A stretch of DNA of 64,000 nt from Spirodela intermedia (Eukaryota > Streptophyta > Magnoliopsida > Alismatales > Araceae): NCBI GenBank assembly GCA_902729315.2, contig LR746279.1, positions 1,068,001 to 1,132,000 of the forward strand, in the 5' to 3' direction. Position numbers and translations under genes: made by a program. The notes below the pieces were generated by a model. The model was not told where the DNA came from, did no database searches, and worked only from the letters and a program-made list of their open reading frames with translations. Shown piece after piece: positions 11,362-23,528 of this stretch. Positions within the stretch are counted from its first letter, which is position 1; every line of letters starts with the position of its first letter.

Positions 11362-11946
11362 TTCTCTCCAGCCACTGCCTCCCTCTCCAGCGTGCTGCCC
11401 TCCTCTAGCAGTGCCCTTCTCTTCTTGGCAGCACCTACCTGCCGACGCCATTCCTCTCATTGGCACCCTCATCCTCAGTAGTTGTCAGTCTTCACAGCAG
11501 CCCTCCTCCACCGCCGCCTCCTGCCACCCCTCACTAACACTGCCTCCACTTCCACCCCTCTCCAAGCACCATGCCAAGCATGCCCTAGGTCATGCCCGCT
11601 ACCCTCGATCGCCGCTCCCACCACAACGTGCCCTAGGCAAACCTGCTGTGGCCTGCCTTAGGTGGCGTGCTCTGCCATTGTGGCCTCTACTGTTGTGGCC
11701 TGCCTTAGGTGGCGTGCTCTGCCATTGTGGCCTCTACTGTTGTGGCCTCTATCATTTTCACAGCCCCTACTGCCATCGTGGCCCCTGCCACCACCACTGC
11801 GGTCTCTGCCACTACTGCGGCCTCCCTCCAGCCACACCCTAAGGTCTTCGTCATTGGCTACACGGCCTTGACCGAGCACCCTCCCGTGCACCTATCGGCC
11901 GGCACCTGCATCTTCATGGCCTCCTTCACAGCTTCTCCATTGTCCC
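11362..11946 (+). pseudogene. Copia leader and start of gag, interrupted by element B
   Basis: C- and T-rich sequence with several overlapping short frames rich in Ser, Pro and Thr, and no stable long frame. A 47-bp tandem duplication (about 11648-11744, around ggcctgccttaggtggcg) shifts the frame. Element B is inserted at 11947 and duplicates gtccc; the copia sequence continues at 44743. The exact gag start cannot be placed. Confidence 0.55.
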
Positions 11947-12724
11947 TGATGTGACTTAATCATTGTATAGTAAATTACACAAATTTAAAATTTATAAAAC
12001 TAGAAAATATGAATTTTTGAACAAATATATCAATTATAATTCAATAAAACTTCTAAAAAATAGTAGTAATTTTCCAAGTCAATCACAAGGATGTAATATA
12101 ATATTGGGTAATTATTTATAATTTTTCTCAATGAATATTATTTTCTATGAATTTTATAATAAGAAATAAAATTAAATATATTTAAAATTCACAAAAAAAG
12201 GAAATAAAGGTACGGACGTCAGCACCCTATGAACACGAATCGAATAGAAATAGAGTTCCACTCGATGATTCTTACATAAGCAATTACAGACGATTTAATT
12301 AATCAAATTAAGATCTATAAAAGTCAGAATAATCGTAATTGAATGAAGTATATCTTGATAAATTTAAATCACACAAATTATTACATTTGCAATCAAGTCC
12401 CTTTCTCGCGCATGTACGACCACTCCTTGCCCCACAGCCAGCTAGCCACCGATGATGTGGAAGGGGAGTGGCGCACACGTGCCCCTATCAGTCCTAGCCA
12501 CTCAAGCCCCTACTCGCAGCTCCTCCCTTGATGACGAGTGGGACCCGTCTCCATCAGCTCAGGAGACACCGGTAGTCCGAGTTCAGCCTGATCGACGCAC
12601 AAAGATAAAGGAGCCTGGTTTACGCTACACGGGCTAGCCCTTCGGGACGACGACATTTCACCTCCGCAACGACGACGAGCTCGAGCTCACCCTTATCTTT
12701 CTTGGTATTTTCACGTTGACTTGT

Positions 12725-13057
12725 TGGGCCTCGCGTTTGTGTGTTAGCGGGCCCAATTCTATGTGTGTGTGTTGTTGTTTGTCTCCCTTTCTTTAGGGTT
12801 TTATTGGGTTGAGGCCCAATTAAAACTCTAAGGGGGGAGGACCTATGTGTCTTTCTTTTTGGGCCTCTTTTGGGGCTTATTTGGGTCTTCATTTGAGGCC
12901 CACTTAAGCACCGTAATAGGGCCCTCCTCTTTCTCCTTTTACGGGAGCTTATTGGGTCTCTCTTTAAGAGCCCCAATAAGCCCCTCTTGTAGCCTTTGTG
13001 GCTTATGGGCTTGAGGGCCTCAAGTGGGCCCACCTCTCCTTAGCCCACTTGTGGGCC
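12725..13057 (+). promoter_or_regulatory. GGCCCA/TGGGCC (site II-like) cluster in the GC-rich LTR
   Basis: At least six TGGGCC or GGCCCA words occur in about 330 bases just upstream of a TATA box. Such site II motifs bind TCP-type factors in promoters of plant growth and ribosomal genes. Function here is inferred. Confidence 0.55.
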
Positions 13058-13060
13058 CCC

Positions 13061-13068
13061 ATATAAGG
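13061..13068 (+). promoter_or_regulatory. TATA box of the GC-rich LTR
   Basis: atataagg on the plus strand, downstream of the GGCCCA cluster, suggests the LTR is oriented plus. Confidence 0.5.
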
Positions 13069-13319
13069 GGAGGTAGGACCCCCCCTCAAAAAGAGCGCCG
13101 TATTTTTGAGAGAGATTATCGTTTTGTAAGTACCTTCTCCGTGATCTAGGATAGGGAGGGAAGGAGGAAGAGGAAGGCCGTCGATACCCCCTTCGAGGAC
13201 TTCGTTCCTCGTGACGCTGCTGCCCGAGAAGTCCCGCTGCCGCCTGAGACCACTGCCGCCGCCGGCCATCTCATTGCCGCCCGGGGGCTCGCCGCCGTCA
13301 CCGGACGAAACGGTCGCGG

Positions 13320-13952
13320 TTGCCGCTGCAGCCGCCGCCGCCTCTGCTGGAACCCCGTCACGCCGTCGTGACGAAAGGGGCTCGCTTCGCCTCGCTACGA
13401 GCCGTCGCCGAGCAGTCCGCCGGAGTCTCTCGACTCCTGGTTCGACTGCCGCCTCTTCATCCGGAACTCCACCATAAACTCGCCGGAGCCGCCCTCCGCC
13501 GCTCCGCCCAGTCGCAGGCCGTTCGCCGACGAACGCCTACCTGCCGCCGACGTCGGGAGAGACCCTGCAGCCGTGCCGACGAGCCAGAACCAGTCCCAGC
13601 TCCTCACAGGCCCCCGCCGGAGTTTCCCGACGCTCCGCCGCCGTCGCGCCGTTCCCGGCGCCGCTTAGACCAGGAGAGCTCAACCCTCCTTGGTATCGTC
13701 GGCCGGATCGTCTCCTCTCTGCTCCGCTTCCCGGCGCCGCCAGAGAGGCCGATCCTTCCGGCGACGGTTGGGTTTCCGCCCCAACCGCCAACGCTCGGCC
13801 TTCCCGCCGAAGCGCCGCTGACGCTCGGCATTCCCGCCGAAGCGCCGCAGACGCTCGGCCTTCCCGCCGAAGGGCTGCCGCCGCGCGCGCCCCGCGCGCC
13901 GACTCCTGCGTGCCCTAAGGCCGCCGCGCGGCTTGCCTCCCAGGCCCGCTAG
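13320..13952 (+). other. Pro/Arg/Ala-rich open frame in the GC-rich LTR, probably not a gene
   Basis: A 210-codon frame. GC-rich DNA has few stop codons, and overlapping frames are open on both strands here. The protein is low-complexity, with LGLPAE/LGIPAE repeats that simply follow the 30-bp DNA repeat. No domain is recognised. Confidence 0.2.
13791..13880 (+). repeat. 30-bp tandem repeat, three copies
   Basis: Units start at 13791, 13821 and 13851 with acgctcggc(c/a)ttcccgccg; the third diverges at its end. Confidence 0.88.
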
Positions 13953-14022
13953 CGTGCCCTTCGGCCCACCAGCGGACCCACGCTCGCTAGCGTGCCCTTC
14001 AGCCCACCAGCGGGCCCACGCC
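13947..14022 (+). repeat. 38-bp tandem repeat, two copies
   Basis: cgctagcgtgcccttc(g/a)gcc occurs at 13947 and 13985 with two to three differences over the unit. Confidence 0.85.
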
Positions 14023-14855
14023 CGCGCCTACCGTGCCACGCCTTACGACGACGGCTACGGCGACTCTCGACCAGGACCGACCGTCGACGCTGAGCATCGC
14101 TCTTCACCGGACATCCCTGCCTTTGTCAGATCTCCGCTCCGCCACGACCCGCCAGGCTACACAGCCTTGAAGGTTAGCTCCGTACCCCTTCTTACTTAAG
14201 TTTAATTATCTTTCGAAGGGTTTTCTCGGCTCGTCTATACTGCCATTAGGAGCACGTAGATAGGAAAGGACAGGTTATCGGATCGTGACTTCCGACGCTA
14301 CGCCAGACTCGTCACAGTTCGTGAGCTGCAGCCCTAGGCTACTTCACGACAACAATTCTGCTGTCTATCTAGACGTGGACCGAGAGGGCCTCACACTTAC
14401 CATCGTCGAGTATTTCCCCGGGTTGTCTTAGGTTGATCATGCATATTGGTACGCCTGCCTGTGCTTAGGTTACGTGGTCAGACCTAGAGTTTAGGGTCCA
14501 AACATTCTTATCAGATCGGTTCTCGGGTCTCGAGTTTCATTGATCAGGTACAGAGGGTTCTCGCCCCGTCCTGCATCATCCCCGACTACCCTTCCAACCC
14601 ACTTGTGGGCTTGACTGGCCAGCAGGTCCCCCCCATTTTACTATATTTTTATTTCTTTTTCTTCATTTATCTCAAAAGTAAGACTGTAAAAATTATATAA
14701 ATTCATATAAAATCACATAATTACCCAAAAACTCACATTAATTAATTAAAAACCACTTTTTATACTTTAACATAAATATAAGTCTATTTATCATGAGTTA
14801 AAGTTAAAACTATATTATTTACTAATTATTAACTCATGATAATGAAGACTTATCA

Positions 14856-14868
14856 CACCCCCCAACTT
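14856..14868 (-). promoter_or_regulatory. Polypurine tract (element B)
   Basis: caccccccaactt, read on the minus strand as aagttggggggtg, directly abuts the 3' LTR and is identical to the tract of element D. Confidence 0.85.
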
Positions 14869-15225
14869 AAACCATTGTTAGTCCCTTAGCAATGGAATTA
14901 AAAAAATAAAAATTTACAAATCTCAAACATCATATTTCAATATATAATAAATAAAATAAAATATAATTAGAAATGATGCACCTTTAGACACTTTTAATTC
15001 TTATATCAAGTATTTAAGAATGATGTCAAGCACTTAAATGTTTCAGCACTCCTTAGAATAACAATCTAAACTTCACTTCTTCTATTCAAATCTTTATCAC
15101 TTCTTCACTCATAGATATATTTACAAGATGTTCTAATTATCAATACTCATCCAAAAATAATATTGATCTTACATTTCCTTTTTTCCATTGCTTGAGTTTT
15201 GAAGTTTACACTGTATTTCCTCCTT

Positions 15226-15247
15226 TATATATATATATATATATATA
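15226..15247. repeat. (TA)n microsatellite
   Basis: About eleven TA units inside the 3' region of element B; other copies have a short A-rich tract here instead. Confidence 0.9.
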
Positions 15248-16122
15248 GTGGATAAATAACTTTTCCTGTAGACAAATTTTGACAATAAGAATGATGTCTC
15301 ACACCTTCCATATGTACTCTTCATTTCTAGGGCTTTCACTTTATCCACTTATTTTGCAGTAAGTGTTTTTCTATGCACGATTTTCGACAATGAGAATGAT
15401 ATCTCACACCCTCCATGTGTACTCTTTGTTTCTAGATTTTTCACATTACTCTCTCTTTTTTTTTTTCGAAATAAGTGATTTCTCCTCACAAGTCCTATAG
15501 ATCAAGGTGCAAAAATCTCCATTAAACTCAAATGATCAATCAAATTTTCACATCAAGTAAATACTATCCATCAAGATCATGAAGTGAAAATCTATTAAAT
15601 CAAATTCATGTTATCTATCATATATTCAAGGAGTATTTCAACATTTCATGGTATTAGATCATTCTTTTGACTCAATAATAATCTTCCTAGTATCTTTTGG
15701 TGTCAATCAATCTAATTGATTTAGTTTTTCATACATGTAATATGATGTAAGAAATTTGTAAATTAGATAGTTCTAACAGTTCTGTTTACTATTTTCAATT
15801 CTGCTTTTAGCAACAATAAATTTGTCAAAAATAAATCAAAACTATTCTCTTTATAGTTGTAATTTCGAATTTTAGTAATATATGTCTAGGGGATTGAAAT
15901 GTGAGAAAAGGGTCTCTAGAATTTCAAAAATTTTTTGTCTATTATTTTTGATAGTCTGTTGTTCTTGATAGAAAACCAGAAAATAGATGTTATAGTTTTA
16001 TAAATCTGAATTTTATTTTATTTTTATTTTTTTAGTTGTTGTTCTAAGTGAGCATGAAAAAATAAAAATAAAATGCAAACACATGTTCTTAATCGTCCTA
16101 CATCATAAATTAATAATGAATA

Positions 16123-16138
16123 CTTCACCCCCCAACTT
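16123..16138 (-). promoter_or_regulatory. Internal polypurine tract (element B)
   Basis: Reads aagttggggggtgaag on the minus strand, about 1.27 kb upstream of the true tract. Confidence 0.6.
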
Positions 16139-16486
16139 AAAAATGACATTGTCCTCAATGACATAGAAAAATCAAAATAGAATATGCAGAAAATATAATT
16201 TTCAAGTGAAGCATGCATATATACAAAGTTAAGCATTAAAAATATTGTCATAAATGATAAAGCTCAGAAAGACATCACCTCAACCTCGTTTTTAATTTTC
16301 CACTTCATCTTACACTCCTGCACTTTTTCGGAAAAAATAAACGTAGAAACAAGTACTGCAAAATTCTAAGAAAAACAAAGCTTAAAAAATCAAACAGAAT
16401 GAAATAAAAACCATGGGTTGCCTCCCATGTAGCGCTGAATTTAATGTCTCCAGCTAGACACCTTGATCTTACTCTTGAATTTCTTT

Positions 16487-18863
16487 TAATAATAATTTTT
16501 TTTTTCTGTAAGGCGTTCATATTCTATGTAATGTTTAAGCCACTATCTATTTACCTTAAAGTTATGATCACTTTTAGGATCTTTAATCATTACAGCCTCA
16601 TGATCGTATGTCTCTTCCACCACATAAGGCCTTGTCCATTTAGATTTTAATTTTCCTGGGAATAATTTCAGCCTAAAATTATATAACCACACATTTTGTC
16701 CAACATCAATTTTTTTTCTGCTAATGTATTTATCATAAAATATTTTAGTTTTTTCTTTATATATTCTATAATTTTCAAAAGCTTTATTCCTCAACTCCTC
16801 TAGTTATCTAGCTAAAAAATTCTATGCCCACCAGCTGATTTTTCATTTGTACATAAATTTTTTATAGCCCATAATACTTTATGCTCTATTTTCACAGGAA
16901 GATGAGATGGCTTTCCAAAAATGAGATGAAATGAGGACATACCTATGGGATTTTTATAAGCTGTTCTACAAGCCCATAATGCATCTTGTAATTTCGTGTG
17001 CCAATCTTTCTTATCTAGTTTAACTATTTTTCTCAAAATTCTCTGAATTTCCCTATTTGCTACTTCAGCTTGCCCATTTGTTTGGGGATAATATGCAGTG
17101 GCTAATCTATGGTGTACTCAATTATTTTTCAACAATTCCCTGAAATGTTTATTTGTAAAATGTGTTCCTCCATCACTAATAATCACTCTAGAACATCCAA
17201 ATCTCGAAAAAATATTTTTTTGTGCAAATTTCATTACGATTTTATGATCATTAGTTCTAGTAGGAATAGCTTCCATCCACTTCGACACATAATCAACAGC
17301 AAGCAAAATATATTCATATTTTTCAGTTGATGGGAAGGGACCCATGAAATCTATTCCCCATACGTCAAAACTTTTGACTACTAACATGTTACTCATGGGC
17401 ATTTCATCTTTTTTACTCATGTTACCTATAGATTGACATGAAATAATATTCTACTAAATTCTATAGAATCTCTAATGATTGTAGGCTAATAAAAACCACA
17501 CTGAAAAAAATTTGCAGCTATTTTTTTGTCTAGAGAAATGTCCTCCACAGTTAGATGAATGGCACATGTTAATAATGCTATGATATTCTTCTTCAAGAAC
17601 ACATCTCCTTAAAATTTGATCATTGCCCAAGTAATATAAATCAAGATCATGACAAAAATAATTTTTAATCTTAGAAAAGAAATGATGTTTTCTATTCTTA
17701 TCCCACTGTCCTAGAATTTTTCTAGAAACCAGAAAATTAACAATATGTGCATACCATGGTGATGGTTGATGTTGAGCTGCCATCAATTGTTCATCTGGAA
17801 GTACATCTTATAAAGGTGCTGCATTTATTCTTGTATCACTTAATCTAGAAAAATGATCAAAACCTTTTTATCTTTTATTTCTAAGTCAAATTCTTGTAAC
17901 AATAAATCCATCTTAATAAATGTGGCTTTATATTTTCTTATTTAACAAATATTTAAATGCTATATGATCAGTATAAATAATAATTTTAGCTCCCAAAATA
18001 TATGATCTAAACCTTTTTAATGAAAATACTACAACTAACAACTCTTTTCAATCGTGATATAATTTAATTGAGCATTGGATATAGTTTTACTAGCATATGA
18101 AATTACTATGGGTTTTGACTCTTTTGTTTGTCCTAGAACGGCCCCCACTGTATAATTTGATGCATCACACATTATTTCAAAAGGAAAGGACCAATCAGGA
18201 GCTTGTAAAATGGGTGCCTTAGTAAGTAATCTTTTTATTTCAGAAAAAGACTCAAAACATTTCTCATCAAAATTAAAAAGGCACATCTATAGATAATAAC
18301 TTGGTGAGAGGTTTAAAAATTTTCAAAAAATCTTGAATAAATTTTGTATAATAACCTACATGACCCAAGAAAGATATAATCTGTTTTACTAAATTTGGAG
18401 GTTTCATTTTAGATATAATATCAATTTTTGCTCTATCTGCCTCTAAACCCCTTTCACTCACAATATGACCCAACACAACTCCCTCTCTAACTATAAAATG
18501 TGATTTCTCCCAACTCAAAACTAATTTTTTTCTCTATATATTTCTCAAGTACATGTTGTAAATGATTTAAACATTCATCAAATGATTCACCAAAAACAGA
18601 AAAAGCGTTCATAAAAATTTTCACACATTTTCTAGTCTCATTAGAAAAAATAGACAACATACATCTTTGAAATGTGGTTGGAGCATTACATAGACCAAAA
18701 GGCATGTGTTTAAAAGTAAAAGTACTAAATGGAAAAGTGAAAGTTATTTTTTCTTAATCTAAAAGATTTATATAAATTTGATTATAACTAGAGTATCCAT
18801 CCAAAAAACAAAAATAGTTTTTTCTAAATAATTTTTCTAGAATTTGATTAGTAAATGGTAGGG
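16487..18863 (-). pseudogene. pol: Decayed pol of element B: RT palm, RNase H, integrase
   Basis: Read right to left it gives the RT palm with [16 protein letters not shown] (18705-18487; the FMDD box reads FMNA, so the catalytic pair is lost), the connection (18518-18273), RNase H with MCDASN (18286-18035), the integrase zinc-finger block [12 protein letters not shown] (17786-17472), the integrase core with GIDFMGPF and SDGGTHF (17420-17118), the [20 protein letters not shown] block (17036-16812) and the C-terminal GPY/F-like KWTRPYVVEE (16794-16543). Frameshifts and stops separate the blocks. Solo LTR K interrupts the RT at 18864. There is no chromodomain. Confidence 0.9.
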
Positions 18864-20452
18864 TGACGTGACTTAGTCGTTGTATAGTAAATCACGCAAA
18901 TTTAAAATTTATAAAACTAGAAAATACGACTTTTTAGATATTTAGAAGTATTTCTGAACAAATATATCAATTATAATTCGATAAAACTTTCAAAAATAGT
19001 GATAATTTTCTAGGTCGATCACAAGGATGTAATATAATATCTAGTAATTATTTAGAATTTTTCTCAAAGAATAACATTTTTTATGAATTTAATACTAGGA
19101 AATGAAAAGGAAATATATTTAAAGTTCACAAAAAAGGGAATAAGGGTGTGGATGTCAGGATGACGTCATCACTCGACGAATGCAAATTGGGCGGAAATAG
19201 AGTTCTGGCATAATGAAATGAAGATCTGTAAAAGCTGGAAGAATCGTAATAAAATGAAGTATATCTTGGCAATTTAAAATCAACAAATTATCACTAAATA
19301 AAACAGAAGTTAAGTTGAAAGTAGAAAAATAGAGTTCCGACATTGCGGCAGCGATGCGTCGGTGATGCACTAGAATCCTGAGCGTTCGGGAGGATCCTCG
19401 TGTAGTGTCCACGGCCTCGAAGGCTCTCCTTGGACAAAGACAACGTGGGCAATCTCTAGATCTCCTTTCGAAGTCTAGAGATTAATAAAATGAGTCGTCG
19501 AATCGTCTCCGGCAGCTGTCACCCGGCGGAGTGGAAAAATAGCAACTTTGTGGCTCTCTGGTGGCTGTCACCCGATGGAGAGGAGCTGGATGGAGGTGGG
19601 GCGCATGTTAGGGAGCTTCATCCTCAGGTCCGCGCAGCAAGAGGAGGCTCTTCATCGCATCCAGTACTTTCTCAGGAGGTGGCGACTCATCTCCCAGTAG
19701 ATGGTCCTCTTCCCGATGATGGCTTGTTCGTCAATCAATCAGAGATGCTTTACTCAATGGATTCGCGATCCTTTTATTGCGAATCGTTCAGTAATTTTAG
19801 TAACAATACTCTACGAATCGTGTTGACAAGATTTTCGCCGATGATCTAGTAATTTTGGTTGCTTAATCCTTCACTGGCAATCTGCAAGAAAGTCGTGATA
19901 ATCAAATAAAAAAATATAAACTTTGGCTCTAGGAGGATTCGAACCCGTATCGGTTGCCCGCCCTTTTTGGGGAAGGTGACGTGGGTTTAGTCCCACATCG
20001 GCTGTGTGCTGAAGTTTCTGGCAAATATAAAGTAATATTACATTCCCGATCAAGTCCCTTTCTCATGCGTGTACGACCACTCCTTGCCCCACAGCCGACT
20101 GGCCACCGGTGACGTGGAAGGAGAGTGGCGCACACATGCCCCCATCGGTTCAAGCCGCTCGAGCCCCTGCTCACGCCTCTTGCCTGATTGTGCTTCCGAC
20201 CCGCTTGCGGGCCCAGCTGGCCGGCGGGCCCCCCCATTTTGTTATATTTTTATTTTAATTTCTTTTCCTTCATTTATCTCAAAAGTAAGACTGTAAAAAT
20301 TGTATAAAATCACATAATTACCCAAAAGTTTATGTTAATCAACTGAAAACCATTTTTCACACTTTAACATAAATATAAGTCTATTTATCATGAGTTAAGG
20401 CTAAAACTATATTATTTACTAATTATTAACTCATGATAATGAAGACTTATCA
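18864..20452 (-). mobile_element. Solo LTR K in the RT gene of element B
   Basis: 1,589 bp in minus orientation, starting tgacgtgac and ending cttatca, with no internal region. It sits inside the RT frame at ggtaaggg, judged from the uninterrupted sequence of element H. Flanks read taggg on the left and aggga on the right, so at least aggg is duplicated; one base of the left flank appears to be lost. It carries the antisense LTR frame (19490-19849) and the box ggattcgaaccc near 19933. Confidence 0.9.
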
Positions 20453-21436
20453 AGGGAAAAATGATCTTTTCTAGTAACTAAATTTAATTTTCTATAATCA
20501 ATGCAAACCCACCAACTGGTAGTTAATCTTGTTTGTATTTCATCCCCATTTTTTTTTTCTATAATTGTGATCCCTGATTTTTTTGGCACCACTTTTGTTG
20601 GTATCTGAAATAGGATAAATAATATCAACAGCCAACAACTTTAAAATTTATTTTTTTACAATTTTCATCATGTTAGGATTTAATCTTCGTTGTTGTTCCC
20701 TACTAAATCTAGCCCCCTCCTCTAGATATATATTATGCATGCATACACTCATATCAATGCCCCTTTGATCATCCATTTTCCAGCCCATAGCCTTCTTATT
20801 TTTTCAAAGTACATCTAATAATTCTTCTTCCTATTCATCACTCAAATCAACTGCAATAATAACAGGAAATGAATTATTTTCCTCTAAAAACAGATATTTT
20901 AAACAAGAAAGAAGAAGTTTCAACTCTAAATTCAGATGATCATCCTCTTTCTTTTCTCCCAAATTTATGTTCTCTATTTCCTCTAATTCTTCTAGCATAG
21001 AGTCATCAATAACATCTGGATCATCAAAATCATTTATAAGATCTATGGTATGACAATCTTATACTTGGGATTTCTTAAGATCATTGGATACCTAAAAATT
21101 TTAATTTCTACTGATTGATCTCCACATGAAATTTTTGCAATACCTGTGGGAAAACTAATATTCATCTTTGTTTTATGCAAAATTGGTCTCCCTAGGATGA
21201 TTGACGTATCATAAAACTGTCCATTAAAATTCATTTCCAGCACTACAAAATCAACTGGAAATTTACACCCCTTTAATTGTCACTATCACATTTTCTAAAA
21301 TACCTTTAGGATGTTTTATGGATCTATTAGTAAATTATAAGGTAACAATAGATGGTTTAAGATTAGAAATATTAAACTTATCACAAATACTTGTAGGTAA
21401 TAAATTAATACTAGCACCGGTGTCAAGTAAAGCTTT
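20453..21436 (-). pseudogene. pol: Decayed protease and RT N-terminus of element B
   Basis: Continues the pol of B upstream of K. The RT fingers include VCIDYRKLN (20628-20431). The ILGRPILHKTKMN and [11 protein letters not shown] block (21243-21043) follows protease, and the protease active site DTGA lies near 21411-21426. Several stops and frameshifts break it. A TAG lies six codons before DTGA, at the same place as in element H. Confidence 0.85.
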
Positions 21437-23325
21437 CTAAAAAATGGATCCACCAATATCACACGAAATTAAAGGGGCACCTGTATCTCTCAATTTATAT
21501 GGTAATTGATTTAATAATAATGCACTAGCATGCATAGATAATTTTTCTACTCTAGGTGCCCTTTTTGGTGTACACATTTCTTTCAAAACTCTAGCATATT
21601 CAGGAATATGTTCAATGGCAGTGAGTAAAGGAAGACTAATTTGCACATCTTGTAAAATTTTCTTTATTTCTTCATTGTGTTCCTTTTTCTTTCTTTCTCT
21701 AGGCTCTAGAGCTTTAGGAAATGGAATGGTTGTCCTCTCTTTCGAAATTTCCTTGGTAGAATCTATAAAATCCTCTTCTACTCTTATTTGATTTTGTTTT
21801 GGGTTGTCCATGTTTTCTTTTTCTTCTAATGTTTGGAGATAAGGATTAGGTAGGATCTTACCACTCCTTAATGCATTCATTGTCCTAACATTTACATTTC
21901 GTGAGTTTTTTCCTAGATTCATGCTACTAGACTCCCCTTGCTGAAATTTTATTATTGGGCGGTTCTCTGAATTTTCTATGGGCTGACTAGGTAGCTGTCC
22001 CTCTTCTCTCTTATTCCTAAGGGCCTCTATAATTTGTTTCTACTGCAGCATCATTTGATTCATAGTTTGTTGCATCATTTGGCTCATGTTTTACATCATT
22101 TCCATAGTATCAGATTGGGTTTGAGAAGGCTGATTTTTTTGAAATCTGTTTTCTTATTTTAGACGAAATTCAGAGTTTAAATTGGGTCTAAGTGCTTCTG
22201 GATTTTGAATATTATTTGGGTCTCTCCATGAAAAATTATTCCTCTAATAGAGATTATAAGAATTTGAATAAGGTTCCCTATTTCTATTAAAACCATGAGC
22301 TACTTGCACTTGTTCTTGCATAGGGTGAAATGATTGATCTAAATTATAATATTGAAATTCGAAATAATCATTTTCACCATACATAAGACATATACTATTT
22401 TAATTAAATTGAGGGTTAAGAGACTTTCTAATATTGTCAATAAGTAAATCAAGTTTTTCTAATCTTTGATTAATCTGATTAACCTCATTTCTTAATTTAG
22501 AATCATCATCATGATGCAATTCATAAATTTCTCTCTTCTTATCCCTGTCATATAATTCAAAAGAGACTTGATCTCTAGAATTTTCACTTAAATTCTCATA
22601 AAGACTGTAAATTTCATCAAGAGTTTTCTCCATAAAAGCTCCTCCACATATAGAATCAACCATATTTCTATGTTGTTCTAATAATTCATCATAAAAAATT
22701 CTATTGAGCTGTCACTTGGGTGTAGCATGATGAGGACACTTTATAAATAAATCTTTGAATATTTCTCATCTCTCATGTAAAGTTTCTCCTGGTCTTTCAA
22801 AAAAACTCTATATATATTTTCTCATATTTTGAGTTTTTCCTAAGGGATAAATTTTTTGAAGAAAAGTCTATTCTATGTCTTTCCAACTAGTTAATTCTCT
22901 ATCTAATGTGGATAGCCAATGGCTAGCTTTGTCCCTAAGTGTATGAGAAAATAATTTCATCTTAATAATTTCTAGTGTAACTTGAGGGAGATTAACTAAA
23001 TCACAGACAATATGAAATTTTTCTAAGTGCTGATGAGGTTCCTCTAAAGGCAATCCATGAAAATTAGGGAGCATTTGAAAACTTTCTGGATTTATTTCGA
23101 ATTTAACAGTGGATGTTAAAGGGACTCTAATATTAGATGTTCCTTGAAATGAATTAGGGATATAATAATTTTTCATGACCATAGGATTGTTCTCGATTTG
23201 ACCTGTACTTCCTTCAAGATCCATCAAAATTATATTTTCTTTCGGATTTTTTGTTTTGAATGAAATAATGAAAGGATTTTCTAGCCTTGGATACAAGGAT
23301 TTTCTACCATGTATAAAAAATCAAT
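21437..23325 (-). pseudogene. gag: Decayed gag of element B
   Basis: The part nearest protease (21922-21437) is open for 161 codons and holds the Athila-like [19 protein letters not shown] and [16 protein letters not shown] blocks. Further upstream are the middle gag (22663-22400) and the capsid core (23296-22868) with FHGLPLEEPHQHLEKFH. The start codon used in A, D and H has become ATA here. Several stops lie between the blocks. Confidence 0.88.
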
Positions 23326-23505
23326 AAATTTGAGGAAAAATTTTAGTAATTGTTATACTCCTTCAGGATGCTCCAGTCCTTGCCTTGCTTCTCTTCGTTC
23401 CTTTTAAAATAAAATAAAAATTGACAAGAAGAAAATAAAACAAGAGTTAATTTTTTTGTGTACTCTAAGAGAAAAATAGAAAAATTCTAAATATTATGTA
23501 ATACC

Positions 23506-23523
23506 TCCCTGGCAACCGCACAA
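23506..23523 (-). promoter_or_regulatory. Primer-binding site, tRNA-Asp type (element B)
   Basis: Read on the minus strand, ttgtgcggttgccaggga is a mutated match to the tRNA-Asp site, five bases from the 5' LTR. Confidence 0.75.
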
Positions 23524-23528
23524 AAATT

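Larger units (their letters stand above)
12529..14578 (+). mobile_element. GC-rich 2.05-kb solo LTR of a different family (L)
   Basis: The block splits element B's LTR, starts TGATG and ends CATCA, and is flanked by tccct (12524-12528) and tcccc (14579-14583), a 5-bp duplication with one mismatch. TG/CA ends with a 5-bp duplication and no internal gene fit a solo LTR. It has a TATA box at 13061 preceded by a cluster of GGCCCA/TGGGCC motifs and followed by about 1.5 kb of very GC-rich sequence with two short tandem repeats. No second copy is in the window, so the family is unknown. A captured-gene transposon was considered, but no terminal inverted repeats beyond five bases are seen. Confidence 0.75.
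11947..14855 (-). repeat. 3' LTR of element B, internally deleted and carrying a foreign solo LTR
   Basis: The family LTR starts at tgatgtgac (11947) and ends cttatca (14855). About 1 kb of the LTR centre is missing at about 12382, where the sequence jumps from the downstream AT-rich part to tgcaatcaagtccc. A GC-rich LTR of another family is inserted at 12529-14578. Confidence 0.9.
14869..16486 (-). other. 3' non-coding region of element B
   Basis: About 1.6 kb, colinear with the post-pol region of D and H. It contains the 105-bp direct repeat (about 15285-15435), a (TA)n tract, the internal polypurine tract and, near 16412-16430, the CATGGG/CCCATG stem-loop. Short frames here (for example 16024-16251) recur in all copies only because the DNA is shared; they show no recognisable domain. 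Confidence 0.8.

Noticed and set aside
13320-13952. 210-codon Pro/Arg-rich frame as a host gene
   Set aside because: Lies in very GC-rich LTR-like DNA with several overlapping frames open on both strands; low complexity and repeat-driven sequence, no domain.
12529-14578. Gene-capturing DNA transposon
   Set aside because: Only five bases are inverted at the ends (TGATG/CATCA), and the 5-bp duplication with TG/CA ends fits an LTR better.
16024-16251. Small hydrophobic frames in the 3' region (also near 28724 and 51318) as env-like or host genes
   Set aside because: They recur only because the 3' region is shared, lack consistent starts and carry copy-specific stops; no signal peptide or domain is convincing.
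21437-21450. Slippery UUUUUUA frameshift site before protease in B and H
   Set aside because: The T run is there, but its phase relative to the gag frame does not fit a -1 slip of the X XXY YYZ type, and protease continues in the same frame as gag.
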